Shown here in pieces: positions 1 to 12,830 of a stretch of DNA of 64,000 bases. The stretch is from Siphlonurus alternatus (lineage: Eukaryota; Arthropoda; Insecta; Ephemeroptera; Siphlonuridae), in the NCBI GenBank assembly GCA_949825025.1, contig OX463778.1, forward strand, positions 13,850,171 through 13,914,170, in the 5' to 3' direction. The notes beneath the pieces were generated by a model. It worked only from the letters and a program-made list of their open reading frames with translations. It did not search any database and was not told the DNA's origin. Positions within the stretch are counted from its first letter, which is position 1, and every line of letters begins with the position of its first letter. The translations under genes were made by a program, and so were the position numbers.

Positions 1-339
1 GAAATGTTTAAACTTCCAACGACAGATCAATATTCCAATTTTATAGCTGTCAGGAATCAAAAAGCTCAGGATATTAATCCTGAGTTTTACAGCACTGATG
101 CTATGACATGTAAATATTGGTGTCTGCCCCAATTGGATAGATCCAATGTTAGAAATGTTTTAACTCGCCAGGCTGTTCATGGCTTCCACTATCTAATTTG
201 TAAATCTTCTGGCTATCATAAAGCTGAACAATCTTGTGTATGTAAATTATGTAATGAATATTGTAGCCAATATCATTTAAATATCTGTAAATCTAGAATT
301 AAGTCTATTAGCGATTATGCCAGGGGAGATTTTATATAG
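1..339 (+). pseudogene. C-terminal fragment of a possible non-LTR retrotransposon ORF
   Basis: The frame is open from the left edge of the window (first Met at 4) to a stop at 337-339, so the start lies outside. The last ~50 residues contain CKLC followed by a His and a Cys (a C-x2-C-x7-H-x3-C pattern), which resembles the cysteine/histidine cluster at the end of many LINE ORF2 proteins. An AT-rich tail follows, with an AATAAA signal near 633. I did not recognise the family; the retroelement reading rests only on the Cys/His pattern and the poly(A)-signal tail. Confidence 0.3.
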
Positions 340-710
340 TCTATAGATTTTGAATAGCAATGAAGCAATAAGTTTTTTTTATTCTATCTATTTTCTATGT
401 CATATTTTGTCTTATATATATGTGATTATATATATGATATATTATTATTATGATGTAACAGGCTGTTAGTATCATCTGTTATTTTATTTTATATTGTTTT
501 ATTATCATTTTCTATTGTTCTATTATTCTGTAACTATTATATATGTTTTGTATGTATGTTTTATGTGTTCTATTGTAATGTTTTTCTATAATGTATGTTT
601 CTAGTGCTGTTAATATGTACACTTTCTGTGTTTAATAAAAGACTAATAAATAATATGATGACTCACAATAGCCGCAAGCAGGGTTATGTATGATTGTGCA
701 AGTTTTGTAT
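340..710. other. AT-rich tail, no gene seen
   Basis: T-rich, low-complexity sequence that looks like the 3' untranslated region of the fragment to its left. It contains AATAAA near 633 and no convincing open frame. Confidence 0.4.
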
Positions 711-889
711 ATACAGTATAACAGATCTTAGTTTACCACTAAACAGTTCAGTAGACTAGACGGCGCCAGATATATCAGCCAATGAAAAGGTGGCCAGCTG
801 ACATTTTAGCCTTTTCATTGGCTGATATATCTGGCGCCGTCTAGTCTACTGAGCTGTTTAGTGGTAAACTAAGATCTGTTATACTGTAT
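711..889. repeat. Near-perfect 179-bp palindrome (MITE-like foldback)
   Basis: Two arms of about 80 bp are almost exact reverse complements. The left arm starts ATACAGTATAACAGATCTTA, and the right arm ends with its complement near 889. A short loop around 795-815 separates them. Both arms contain GGCGCC and a stretch matching GGCTGATATATC. There is no coding capacity. This is the form expected of a non-autonomous DNA transposon or a fold-back element; the family is unknown. Confidence 0.8.
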
Positions 890-1878
890 GTATATGCATA
901 CACCTTGCATTTGCTTACTAATTATGTAGCAGTGGTGTTAAAGTCCAGGGATACCGTTGTCATCAACTCTTGCACAAATACAGCTAATGGATTGTTAAAT
1001 GCTGTCTAGAAGAAGTTTCATTGAATATATCAACTTTTATTCATATAATTATGGTATTAATGCTAATTAACCTCTCTATACCTTTTTAATTATGACTGCT
1101 AAATAATTAAACAATAATTAAGTGACATTTTTTTCCCCTCTCTAGCTTTAGTCAAGAGTTTTTGATGGCATAAAATTGATTTTGAATAAACCAGAAATTA
1201 TATGGAGGAAGGGAATGTGCATCTTAACTTAATTAGGTTTGGTGTGCAACTTAAAACCAAATTAAATAAAGAAATTAAACAATATTTATTAATTATACAA
1301 ATAAAAGTGAGTACACTGTGACGTCAACACAAAAATGGGAACGAGCAGGACTGCCCAATAAAAACATAACACTGTGGGTAAAGTACTGCCAGGAAAGTAT
1401 TAAGTGAAACATGAGTACACAATCTTGACAACTGTTGTTTGTGTCTTTGGATGCAACATGGGCAATATAGGCATTTCCCCCCAGTCCGATTTTTTTTTAA
1501 CATTGCCATTATGAAGAGGGCCCCCCTCCCGACCTAATTTTTTTTTTCTGGATCCGCGCCTGGATGTATACAGTATTCAGATTTCTTATTAAAGCCTTGC
1601 ATGGCAAGCAAATAGTATACTTTATATACAGCAAGACATTTTGTGTACGGGCTGGCACAATTGTTAGTGTAATGTTAATGTTTACATACCAGTATTTATT
1701 TTTTGCTATTAGAATTTAGTTAAGTCTTGCATGAGAGAATTAATTTTTTTTTTAAATGAAGCGCCCTACATGAGCTAATCTTGTAGCTCATGGATACAAG
1801 ATTTAAAATGCTTGACTGAAATATGCTGGTGAAAATTATTCTTGACAGACCCACAGAGTTTGAGGCATGGCATAGATA
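890..1878. other. Intergenic / CSN6 3' flank
   Basis: No gene is visible here. On the minus strand an AATAAA (TTTATT on plus at 1695-1700) lies ~180 nt past the CSN6 stop and is the likely poly(A) signal. A fragment ending in GGATCCGCGCCTG near 1550-1563 looks like the end of a dispersed repeat. Confidence 0.45.
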
Positions 1879-4800
1879 TTAGAAGAAGAGTCCACGCATG
1901 CGCCGTCCCATGCCTTGCTTGTCGTACAGCATGTTGAACTTGTTGACGTACTGGTTGATGTCGTTGCAGCCCTTCGTGATGGTGCCCAGGTATGTCATCA
2001 GACCCACATCGTTACTTTGCTGCAACATGACAACAACAACAAAAATTATACACTCTGTCTGCAACTGATTAATCATATTGTCTACTCAAAATTGATGAAA
2101 CATTTATAAAAAGAAACATGCTATTTGTAGCAAAAATTTTAAGGCTTAACCTGAGATATTCGGACGAAAAAAGTCGTATCGACAGATGTTCTTGAAATTA
2201 ATTTGGTAGACTTACAACAATTGTCCAAATACTACTGATTTTTTTCAGATTTTTTTAACCGTTGGTTTAATTATAATTAATTTATTCAAATGTGTATTTT
2301 GTATCCTTTCAATGTTAAATTTTTCAATCGACATTGCACAAAAACGGCTCGAGAATTTTTTTTAAATTTTACATGGATTAAAAGCTAATTTTTTGGACTA
2401 TTTTTCTGAATTGTTTTCATACATTTCGAACCGTGGCGATGATCGTTTCTGATATGTCCTAAGAAACTTGGCAACGCTCTCAAGGACTGTAGTTACCACC
2501 CCCTCCTAATCTTTTATTCGCATTACTATTGCAACAGTGTTGTCAGATTTGCAGGTGTAGCCACGCCTCTTGACCTTGACAGACAAATTCTCAGGTTATA
2601 CCTTAAGTACTGCAGAATTTGTTTATTGATAAAAATTTAATAATTTTTTATTAGGTTAGGTTACGGTTTATTAGGTAAAAACTCATTATTATGCAACTTG
2701 TTAGGTGAAATTTGATTTTGAGTAAAGGAGATCACAGTCCTGCAAAAACAATTAGCTTTGTGTGGTACATATAGGAAAAACTTGATATTTTAAGGTAAAC
2801 ATAATTTCCTGAGTCCCTTGACTTTACGTAACAACAAGTTTTGACTGTAGTTACATTTACAATCATAAAATGAAACTCAAGATTTAAAACTCAAAAGTTG
2901 AGAAAATGCAACAACCTTCCACACATAAAGTAAAGGCCCTATGACCATTTCCCAGTATTAAGTCCACAGTTAGTATTGCCTCACTATGATACGGCTGCAT
3001 GAAAAAAATTGTTCCAGCAGCAATAATATCAGAGGTAATAGCCGATGAAAAGGCACCTGTGACGTCAAATATGTGTACCCATTCTGTGGCGACGATATAG
3101 GGAAATCCCTGCAAAAGATAGGTTCACTCTAGCTGGAACCACGGACATAATTTTAATTCTAAAAATGTTGAAATTTTACTAGGACAGTCTTGATAGTATC
3201 TGTATTTGTCAAATATCCTGAAAGAATTTTGTTGTTTACATTCACACATTCACACAGACTGACTTATTGCAGTAGCAAGCAAGATAAGCCAAAAATTTAA
3301 CATTGTTTTCGTATACAACATTTTTCTCTTTTTGCTACTGCAATAAGTCAGTCTATGTAAATGTCAACATTCCAGAATTAAAATGATGTCTATGGTTGCA
3401 GCTAGAGTGAACCTATCTTTTGCAGGGAATTCCCTATACCGTCGCCACAGAATGGGTGCCTTTTCATCGGCTATTATCTCTGATATTATTGCTGCTGGAA
3501 CAATTTTTTTCATGCAGCCGTACCATACTGAGGCAATACTAACTGTGGACTGAATACTGTGGAATGGTCATAGGGCCTTTAATATTTATCTTATAATAAC
3601 TTGCTACCTTCACAGTTCTCAAAATCACTGGTGTTAGTTTTAATAAGAATTATGTTAGGGTCCCATGTCATTCTTCCTGTACTCTAGTTTTATTGAAACT
3701 CTCCCCTCTCCTCCAATATGGCCGTTATGCAGTAACATTATGCCCTTCGTTTTAAGACATCTTAAAAGGGGCAAAGGGGGGATAGAGCACACTGTAGGGG
3801 ACAAAATATAGTGTTTTGGAAAGCAACTTATCCATTCTGAAATATTACAGGGAGAAGCTCGTAATGAAAACCTAGTGACATATTTGGAGATGGCATATTC
3901 TTACATTGTAGAAGTCGGCCCTGAAGCGCTCTGAGTCGATGACGGGAAGGTGGTGGCTGAGACTGTAGGCGTCTCTCAGTACATCCTGGCGGGGAGGCAG
4001 CTCTCCGGCCTGCACTGCACGGGCATAGTGCAACAGCAGACGCACACGACTGTGCAGCATCTTGATGGCACTGTGCTGGGCCGTTAGATGCTCAGCGACT
4101 GCAACCACATTTAGGATTAAGTTGCAAGCATTGGTGGCTTCTCATAGGAAGAAAATAGTCAAAAGTCAAATTCAAAATAAACACTTTATTTCGTACTAGT
4201 ACTTTGAAATAATAATTAGAATGAATAGGTAAGAAAATTTGAAATCAAATATGTATGTAGAGCTTGATTTTGATATCATTGTAAAAGCAACAATCTTTAA
4301 ATGTACAACAGACCAGGTACACTTTACTGTTACAGTATCCAATTAAATTTTTAATTTAAGTACTTGTAAGTTGTAGTCGTAAGTTTAAAACACTTAAAAT
4401 AAGGTATATATAAAAAAAAAAAAACAGCTTTGATTGTTGATTGAAAATTTCATGCAGCAAGAGAAGTGCAGATGTAAAACATAATTCAAAATTGGGGTTG
4501 GGGGTGGAGGAGAAAAACAGTCCCTCCCCCCTGAATCTACTTACACCTGTTTAAATTATATTTTTTAAGAAAAACTTCAAGGTTATGTACATACATACAT
4601 AACATGACGCCATATCTCTTTACGGGGTAAGCCAGCAGCATTATTACCTTGGCCGTCTACAAATTGCCCTCCAAAGCACTTGATTCTTGCATACTCCACT
4701 TACTTATGTTAACATGATAAAAGCAATATTCTTTCATGTGTGACTATTTCTGGGCAAAACTTTATTTTTTAAGGTAGAGATAACGCTGGTCAGCTGTTCG

Positions 4801-6384
4801 ACGTAGGTCCCTTTGATTAACACGTAAACCTTAGCAGATTCACAAATATTCTGAAATTTTTTTTAGAGGCAGATATTAGTGCCTAAAAGCCATAGAAAAG
4901 AAACTAAAAAATTAATTTAAAAAATCGGCTCGTTAAATTGTTTTGAAACTTTTTCTATGGCTTTTAGGTACTAATATCCGCCTCTCGAAAAAATTTCAGA
5001 ATTTTTGTGAATTTGCTAAGGTATACATGTTAATCAAAGGGACCTACGTCGAACAGCTGACCGGCGTTATCGCTACCTTAAGAGTGTTTAAAGAAGAGCT
5101 CATAATTTATATGTAATTGTTTGTAATTGTTTTTGTTACTTTTAATAGAACAAATTATTTAAATGAAATATCCATATTTATGTTTCTTTATATTGTAGGA
5201 ATACAAAAAAATTGAGCCAAAGATGTGTATTTTCAATTTACATACAGTACTGTACCTTATGTTTCGTTACTGGTATTTGTAGATTTCAACTAATGCCATG
5301 TACATGTCAAAAATTTCTGATACCCTTTATTCGAACAATGTATTGTAATATTATATTCAACATCATTATTTCATTTGTCTTGAAACTGTTGTACAGTATG
5401 GATTTCCATATTTTTTTTAATCAAAAGTATCAGTTCTACAATCAACAAATCAATCAATCAATCAATCAACAATCGGTATCCCTTTCCTTGCTTTACTTTA
5501 TCGAAATTGAAACTTCTGCAGTCCTGAAGAACAATTTTGCAACATAAAAAGAAAATCTCACCAAGGGAGCTCTCGCCAGTGTCACTGGAGGACATGCGAG
5601 CCACGTGGTCCACGCCGATGCGCTCAGCCTCCTCGGTGGCAAGTGTGTAAGGCAGCTCGACAAAGAGCATGGTGGCTTCTCCTTCCACCAGGTCAATCAC
5701 AGACTCGTACACGGTCACAGGCAGTTCACTGACTTGGCGTGCCCCGGGGTTCAGTTTCAGGAACACCGGGCTTTCATTGTACTGAGTGAACTGCTTGTGA
5801 ACCTCCAAGTCCTTGTCTGTGGGTTCTTCGCCAGTCGTGTACCAGCCTAAGAAGTCAAGGTCGCTGAACACCTGCTTGACTGAAGCAAAACATCAATTTC
5901 AAGAATAGCAAAATTAATTATTTTGCAATATGATACTGCATATATGATACATACTGTATCATACACCTCTACTACTGCAAATGATGCAACTTACATTGTT
6001 CTTCTTTGATAGAATAATACTCCTTATCAATGATAATACTGTCCCCAACGTAGTGAAATTTCAACTCAAAGGAGTTCATGATTTCAATGTTGCGTCCCTT
6101 CTGTTTGCCGATAACAGCACCAATAACTGAAAACAAAATAAATAAATTTAATAAATACGGAACACATTGGTAATAATTTATTGTAGTACGGTCAATATTT
6201 ATTTCCTTTACAAACCTTGCTTAGGAGCCCCTTCTTGAGCGCGTATGCGAGTCCAGTGCTCAGAAAGATTCATGATGACCAAAGGATGCAGGGACAGCGA
6301 AACACTTCCTACGGCTCCTGAAGCAGCCATTACACTTTTGTTGGCTTCATCTACCTCCATATCAACTCTAGGAGGGCTGCTCAT
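1879..6384 (-). CDS. CSN6: COP9 signalosome complex subunit 6 (five exons, complete)
   Basis: Structural MPN-domain subunit of the COP9 signalosome, the nuclear/cytosolic complex that removes NEDD8 from cullins. Coding exons on the minus strand are 6384-6216, 6126-5995, 5879-5562, 4098-3905 and 2019-1879; phases join without a break (954 nt, 317 aa; human CSN6 is ~327). Recognisable blocks are [20 protein letters not shown] at the start of the MPN domain, [45 protein letters not shown], and the C-terminal GRRMRGLFF. The HxH...D zinc-binding JAMM motif of the catalytic sister CSN5 is absent where expected (EVHKQF), as is normal for CSN6. The start Met at 6384 is preceded by a possible 3' splice site at 6409-6411, so a 5' UTR exon may lie further upstream. 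Introns 3 and 4 hold foldback elements. Confidence 0.95.
2139..2606. mobile_element. TTAA-bounded foldback element in CSN6 intron 4
   Basis: TTAA at both ends (2139-2142 and 2603-2606) encloses imperfect terminal inverted repeats: TTAAGGCTTAACCTGAGATA on the left, and the complement of TTAAGGTATAACCTGAGAAT on the right. There is no ORF. TTAA target duplication is typical of piggyBac-type elements, so this is probably a non-autonomous relative. Confidence 0.6.
2932..3580. mobile_element. Large inverted duplication (foldback) in CSN6 intron 4
   Basis: Arms of roughly 250 bp are near-identical reverse complements. The left arm begins AAAGGCCCTATGACCATT, and the right arm ends with its complement at 3580. 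The centre (about 3190-3350) carries a second, shorter inverted pair around GACTGACTTATTGCAGTAGC. A 76-codon open frame on the minus strand in the left arm is not a CSN6 exon and is partly lost in the right arm. Confidence 0.75.
3656..3850 (+). repeat. Dispersed repeat, copy A
   Basis: Shares ordered blocks with 32595-32785: TAGGGTCCCAT-like start, CCCTCCAATATGGC-like block, TGTAGGGGACAAAAT and GTGTTTTGG followed by GCAAC. Diverged copy of one interspersed family, located in CSN6 intron 4. Confidence 0.6.
4769..5081. mobile_element. TTAA-bounded foldback element in CSN6 intron 3
   Basis: TTAA at 4769-4772 and 5078-5081. Terminal inverted repeats run almost to the centre: TTAAGGTAGAGATAACGCTG on the left against GTTATCGCTACCTTAA on the right, with TTCGACGTAGGTCCCTTTGA in both arms (one inverted). 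It is the same family as 13081-13475 and has no coding capacity. Confidence 0.8.
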
Positions 6385-6463
6385 CTTGTCTCAAGTCTTA
6401 TAAACCACCTATAATATTAAAAAAATGTATTATCTATAAAAAACGTCCAACTTCAGCGTCCGG

Positions 6464-6472
6464 TAAAATGTT
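6464..6472. repeat. Left 9-bp target-site duplication
   Basis: TAAAATGTT immediately precedes the left arm of the giant foldback element. TAAAAGGTT immediately follows the right arm at 17301-17309. Eight of nine bases agree. Confidence 0.6.
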
Positions 6473-6944
6473 GGACGTTGCTAGGGACAAGGGAGCCTTG
6501 TCCCGAATCGGGACAAGGCAGTGTTCAGCGCATGCGCACTACGCTACTCTAACTGGCGGCATATTATGCAGTTTTATGCTGCCTTGTCCCGAAGAAAAAG
6601 ACTCGGGACACGGCACTTTCATATACAAGCGCCATATATCATATATGTAATGTTAATTATATGCTACAGCAGCGCAACATGTTAACTGCCGGCGCATGGA
6701 ACAATCGACCGAATTAAGTTAAGATCATATATATATATACTGGAATTAAAATATAAAACTTCAATAAACACTTCAAAGTATATAATCAATAATGATATTA
6801 TAAAAATTATTATTTTATTATAATGACGAGTTATATATATATATATATATTAATTTTATATACATAAAATATATATAACAAATTAATTTAATATATTTAA
6901 TGATGAATTCATCGTGGAATTTTCGACCGCATATATATTTATAT

Positions 6945-6992
<48 letters not shown>

Positions 6993-7080
6993 ACTATTTA
7001 TTATATTTTTATATATATATGTGTGTATTGAATATATTTTGTTAATTTTGGAATTTTAATCATCAATCATATATATATAT

Positions 7081-7118
<38 letters not shown>

Positions 7119-7530
7119 AATGATTGAAGATTTTTTATAATATATAATTAATTATATATATAACATAATATTATATATATACTAATTAATTATTTTTATT
7201 TTATTTATTCACATTAAATATTGTCGCGTCTACACGTGGTATAGAGCGTATAGTATATTATATACACGTCCTGAGTTGCATGAGCGCTGTGGACCCGCAT
7301 GCACTCGTTGTTGGCCAGCCCAACTCAAGACGTATAATATATTATATATATACGCTCGAATCTACCCTAGACGCGATCCATAATATTAAATTAATTCATA
7401 TTGTTGACATCATATAGTAACTGCATGCACGCCTTCATGCAGTATATAATATCTTGTCTCGATTGCAGACAGCATCAGCCTTAAATTATAAAGCTATTTA
7501 ATTCAACGTTAAATCGTATATGTTATGGGA
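6473..7530 (+). repeat. Left outer inverted arm of the giant element
   Basis: Pairs with 16270-17300. It carries a terminal dyad (CCTTGTCCCGAATCGGGACA), a second dyad around 6580-6620, long (AT)n runs near 6835-7115, and an inner dyad at about 7250-7375 in which two AT-rich ~20-bp stretches flank the GAGCGCTGTGGACCCGCATG block. Confidence 0.8.
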
Positions 7531-10500
7531 CTCCCGTGTCCCGAGTGGAGACACGGCAGTATTTTTATATAGTGATTTTCAATTTAATAAATTCTATTTT
7601 GACTGCCTTGTCTCGATTGCAGACACGGCAGTCTAAAATAAAGCTATTTCAACGTTAAATAGTGTATGTTATAGAACTCCCGTGTCTCGAGTGGAGACAC
7701 GGCAGTTTTTTATATAGTGATTTTCAATTTAATAAATTCTATTTTGACTGCCTTGTCTCGATTGCAGACACGGCAGTCTAAAATAAAGCTATTTCAACGT
7801 TAAAACGTATATGTTATAGGACTCCCGTGTCCCGAGTGGAGACACGGCAGTTTTTTTATATATAGTGATTTTCAATTTAATAAATTCTATTTTGACTGCC
7901 TTGTCTCGATTGCAGACACGGCAGTCTAAAATAAAGCTATTTCAACGTTAAATCGTATATATGTTATAGGACGTACTCCCGTGTCCCGAGTAGAGACACG
8001 GCAGTTTTTCTATATGGTAAATTTAAATTTAATAAGTTCTATTTTGACTGCCTTGTCTCGATTGCAGACACGGCAGTCTAAAATAAAGCTTTTTTAACGT
8101 TAAATCGTATATGTTATAGGACTCCCGTGTCCCGAGTGGAGACACGGCAGTTTTTCTATATGGTAAATTTAAATTTAATAAGTTCTATTTTGACTGCCTT
8201 GTCTCGATTGCAGACACGGCAGTCTAAAATAAAGCTTTTTTAACGTTAAATCGTATATGTTATAGGACTCCCGTGTCCCGAGTGGAGACACGGCAGTTTT
8301 TCTATATGGTAAATTTAAATTTAATAAGTTCTATTTTGACTGCCTTGTCTCGATTGCAGACACGGCAGTCTAAAATAAAGCTTTTTTAACGTTAAATCGT
8401 ATATGTTATAGGACTCCCGTGTCCCGAGTGGAGACACGGCAGTTTTTTTATATGGTGTGATTTTAGATTTAATAAATTCTATTTTGACTCCCTTGTCTCG
8501 ATTGCAGACACAGCAGTCTAAAATAAAGCTTTTTTAACGTTAAATCGTATATGTTATAGGACTCCCGTGTCCCGAGTGGAGACACGGCAGTTTTTTTTAT
8601 ATGGTAAATTTATATTTAATAAGTTCTATTTTGACTGCCTTGTCTCGATTGCAGACACGGCAGTCTAAAATAAAGCTTTTTTAACGTTAAATCGTGTATG
8701 TTATAGGACTCCCGTGTCCCGAGTGGAGACACGGCAGTTTTTTTATATGATAAATTTAAATTTAATGAGTTCTATTTTGACTGCCTTGCCTCGATTGCAG
8801 ACACGGCAGTCTAAAATAAAGCTTTTTAAACGTTATATAAATCGTATATATGTTATAGGATTCCCGTGTCCCGAGTGGAGACACGGCAGTTTTTTTATAT
8901 GGTGATTTTACATTTAATAAGTTCTATTTTGACTGCCTTGTCTCGATTGCAGACACGGCAGTCTAAAAAAAAGCTTTTTTAACGTTAAATCGTATATGTT
9001 ATAGGACTCCCGTGTCCCGAGTGGAGACACGGCAGTTTTTTATATGGTGATTTTAGATTTAATAAATTCTATTTTGACTCCCTTGTCTCGATTGCAGACA
9101 CGGCAGTCTAAAATAAAGCTTTTTTAACGTTAAATCGTATATGTTATAGGACTCCCGTGTCCCGAGTGGAGACACGGCAGTTTTTTTATATGGTAATTTA
9201 CATTTAATAAATTCTATTTTGACTCCCTTGTCTCGATTGCAGACACGGCAGTCTAAAATAAAGCTTTGTTAACGTTAAATCGTATATGTTATAGGACTCC
9301 CGTGTCCCGAGTGGAGACACGGCAGTTTTTTTTATATGGTAAATTTATATTTAATAAGTTCTATTTTGACTGATGCCTTGTCTCGATTGCAGACACGGCA
9401 GTCTAAAATAAAGCTTTTTTAACGTTAAATCGTATATGTTATAGGACTCCCGTGTCCCGAGTGGAGACACGGCAGTTTTTTTATATGGTGTGATTTTAGA
9501 TTTAATAAATTCTATTTTGACTCCCTTGTCTCGATTGCAGACACGGCAGTCTAAAATAAAGCTTTTTTAACGTTAAATCGTATATGTTATAGGACTCCCG
9601 TGTCCCGAGTGGAGACACGGCAGTTTTTTTATATGATAAATTTAAATTTAATGAGTTCTATTTTGACTGCCTTGCCTCGATTGCAGACACGGCAGTCTAA
9701 AATAAAGCTTTTTAAACGTTATATAAATCGTATATATGTTATAGGATTCCCGTGTCCCGAGTGGAGACACGGCAGTTTTTTTATATGGTGATTTTACATT
9801 TAATAAGTTCTATTTTGACTGCCTTGTCTCGATTGCAGACACGGCAGTCTAAAAAAAAGCTTTTTTAACGTTAAATCGTATATATGTTATAGGACTCCCG
9901 TGTCCCGAGTGGAGACACGGCAGTTTTTTTTATATGGTAAATTTATATTTAATAAGTTCTATTTTGACTGCCTTGTCTCGATTGCAGACACGGCAGTCTA
10001 AAATAAAGCTTTTTTAACGTTAAATCGTGTATGTTATAGGACTCCCGTGTCCCGAGTGGAGACACGGCAGTTTTTTTATATGGTGTGATTTTAGATTTAA
10101 TAAATTCTATTTTGACTCCCTTGTCTCGATTGCAGACACGGCAGTCTAAAATAAAGCTTTTTTAACGTTAAATCGTATATGTTATAGGACTCCCGTGTCC
10201 CGAGTGGAGACACGGCAGTTTTTCTATATGGTAAATTTAAATTTAATAAGTTCTATTTTGACTGCCTTGTCTCGATTGCAGACACGGCAGTCTAAAATAA
10301 AGCTTTTTTAACGTTAAATCGTATATGTTATAGGACTCCCGTGTCCCGAGTGGAGACACGGCAGTTTTTCTATATGGTAAATTTAAATTTAATAAGTTCT
10401 ATTTTGACTGCCTTGTCTCGATTGCAGACACGGCAGTCTAAAATAAAGCTTTTTTAACGTTAAATCGTATATGTTATAGGACTCCCGTGTCCCGAGTGGA

Positions 10501-12830
10501 GACACGGCAGTTTTTTTATATGGTGTGATTTTAGATTTAATAAATTCTATTTTGACTCCCTTGTCTCGATTGCAGACACAGCAGTCTAAAATAAAGCTTT
10601 TTTAACGTTAAATCGTATATGTTATAGGACTCCCGTGTCCCGAGTGGAGACACGGCAGTTTTTTTTATATGGTAAATTTATATTTAATAAGTTCTATTTT
10701 GACTGCCTTGTCTCGATTGCAGACACGGCAGTCTAAAATAAAGCTTTTTTAACGTTAAATCGTGTATGTTATAGGACTCCCGTGTCCCGAGTGGAGACAC
10801 GGCAGTTTTTTTATATGATAAATTTAAATTTAATGAGTTCTATTTTGACTGCCTTGCCTCGATTGCAGACACGGCAGTCTAAAATAAAGCTTTTTAAACG
10901 TTATATAAATCGTATATATGTTATAGGATTCCCGTGTCCCGAGTGGAGACACGGCAGTTTTTTTATATGGTGATTTTACATTTAATAAGTTCTATTTTGA
11001 CTGCCTTGTCTCGATTGCAGACACGGCAGTCTAAAAAAAAGCTTTTTTAACGTTAAATCGTATATGTTATAGGACTCCCGTGTCCCGAGTGGAGACACGG
11101 CAGTTTTTTATATGGTGATTTTAGATTTAATAAATTCTATTTTGACTCCCTTGTCTCGATTGCAGACACGGCAGTCTAAAATAAAGCTTTTTTAACGTTA
11201 AATCGTATATGTTATAGGACTCCCGTGTCCCGAGTGGAGACACGGCAGTTTTTTTATATGGTAATTTACATTTAATAAATTCTATTTTGACTCCCTTGTC
11301 TCGATTGCAGACACGGCAGTCTAAAATAAAGCTTTGTTAACGTTAAATCGTATATGTTATAGGACTCCCGTGTCCCGAGTGGAGACACGGCAGTTTTTTT
11401 TATATGGTAAATTTATATTTAATAAGTTCTATTTTGACTGATGCCTTGTCTCGATTGCAGACACGGCAGTCTAAAATAAAGCTTTTTTAACGTTAAATCG
11501 TATATGTTATAGGACTCCCGTGTCCCGAGTGGAGACACGGCAGTTTTTTTATATGGTGTGATTTTAGATTTAATAAATTCTATTTTGACTCCCTTGTCTC
11601 GATTGCAGACACGGCAGTCTAAAATAAAGCTTTTTTAACGTTAAATCGTATATGTTATAGGACTCCCGTGTCCCGAGTGGAGACACGGCAGTTTTTTTAT
11701 ATGATAAATTTAAATTTAATGAGTTCTATTTTGACTGCCTTGCCTCGATTGCAGACACGGCAGTCTAAAATAAAGCTTTTTAAACGTTATATAAATCGTA
11801 TATATGTTATAGGATTCCCGTGTCCCGAGTGGAGACACGGCAGTTTTTTTATATGGTGATTTTACATTTAATAAGTTCTATTTTGACTGCCTTGTCTCGA
11901 TTGCAGACACGGCAGTCTAAAAAAAAGCTTTTTTAACGTTAAATCGTATATATGTTATAGGACTCCCGTGTCCCGAGTGGAGACACGGCAGTTTTTTTTA
12001 TATGGTAAATTTATATTTAATAAGTTCTATTTTGACTGCCTTGTCTCGATTGCAGACACGGCAGTCTAAAATAAAGCTTTTTTAACGTTAAATCGTGTAT
12101 GTTATAGGACTCCCGTGTCCCGAGTGGAGACACGGCAGTTTTTTTATATGGTGATTTTAGATTTAATAAATTCTATTTTGACTCCCTTGTCTCGATTGCA
12201 GACACGGCAGTCTAAAATAAAGCTTTTTTAACGTTAAATCGTGTATGTTATAGGACTCCCGTGTCCCGAGTGGAGACACGGCAGTTTTTTTATATGATAT
12301 AAATTTAAATTTAATGAGTTCTATTTTGACTCCCTTGTCTCGATTGCAGACACGGCAGTCTAAAATAAAGCTTTTTTAACGTTAAATCGTATATGTTATA
12401 GGACTCCCGTGTCCCGAGTGGAGACACGGCAGTTTTTCTATATGGTAAATTTAAATTTAATAAGTTCTATTTTGACTGCCTTGTCTCGATTGCAGACACG
12501 GCAGTCTAAAATAAAGCTTTTTTAACGTTAAATCGTGTATGTTATAGGACTCCCGTGTCCCGAGTGGAGACACGGCAGTTTTTTTATATGGTAAATTTAA
12601 ATTTAATAAGTTCTATTTTGACTGCCTTGTCTCGATTGCAGACACGGCAGTCTAAAATAAAGCTTTTTTAACGTTAAATCGTATATGTTATAGGACTCCC
12701 GTGTCCCGAGTGGAGACACGGCAGTTTTTTTATATGGTAAATTTAAATTTAACAAGTTCTATTTTGACCGCCTTGTCTCGATTGCAGACCCGGCAGTCTA
12801 AAATAAAGTTTTTTAACGTTAAATATATTT
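7531..12830 (+). repeat. Forward satellite array, ~147-bp unit, about 36 copies
   Basis: Each unit begins ACTCCCGTGTCCCGAGTGGA, continues through an AT-rich middle to ACTGCCTTGTCTCGATTGCA, then AAAGCTTTTTTAACGTTAAA, ending TATGTTATAGG. Starts at 8121, 8267 and 8413 give a 146-bp period. Each unit holds two hairpins: CCGTGTC pairing with GACACGG, and ACTGCC-TGTCT pairing with AGACA-GGCAGT. Middle segments come in several types, giving higher-order structure. The last units (12.7-12.83 kb) are degenerate. Confidence 0.95.
8050..12150 (+). repeat. Higher-order tandem duplication (2068 bp = 14 units) inside the array
   Basis: Rare variants recur exactly 2068 bp apart: the CAGACACAGCAG change at 8505 and 10573, the ATGATAAATTTAAATTTAATG type unit at 8714 and 10782 and again at 9600 and 11668, and a unit start at 8121 and 10189. 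The duplicated block spans about 8.05-10.1 kb and 10.1-12.15 kb; exact junctions were not resolved. Confidence 0.75.

Noticed and set aside
2884..3114. 76-codon minus-strand frame as an extra CSN6 exon
   Set aside because: CSN6 exons on both sides join in phase without it, it has no CSN6 homology, and it lies in an inverted duplication.
8714..11859. Four identical 63-codon frames (8714, 9600, 10782, 11668) as a gene family
   Set aside because: They are translations of two adjacent satellite units; each is in the repeat and the spacing equals the higher-order period. No separate promoter or codon signature.
7531..12830. CRISPR array
   Set aside because: The host is an animal; units are contiguous 147-bp repeats with no unique spacers and no cas genes.
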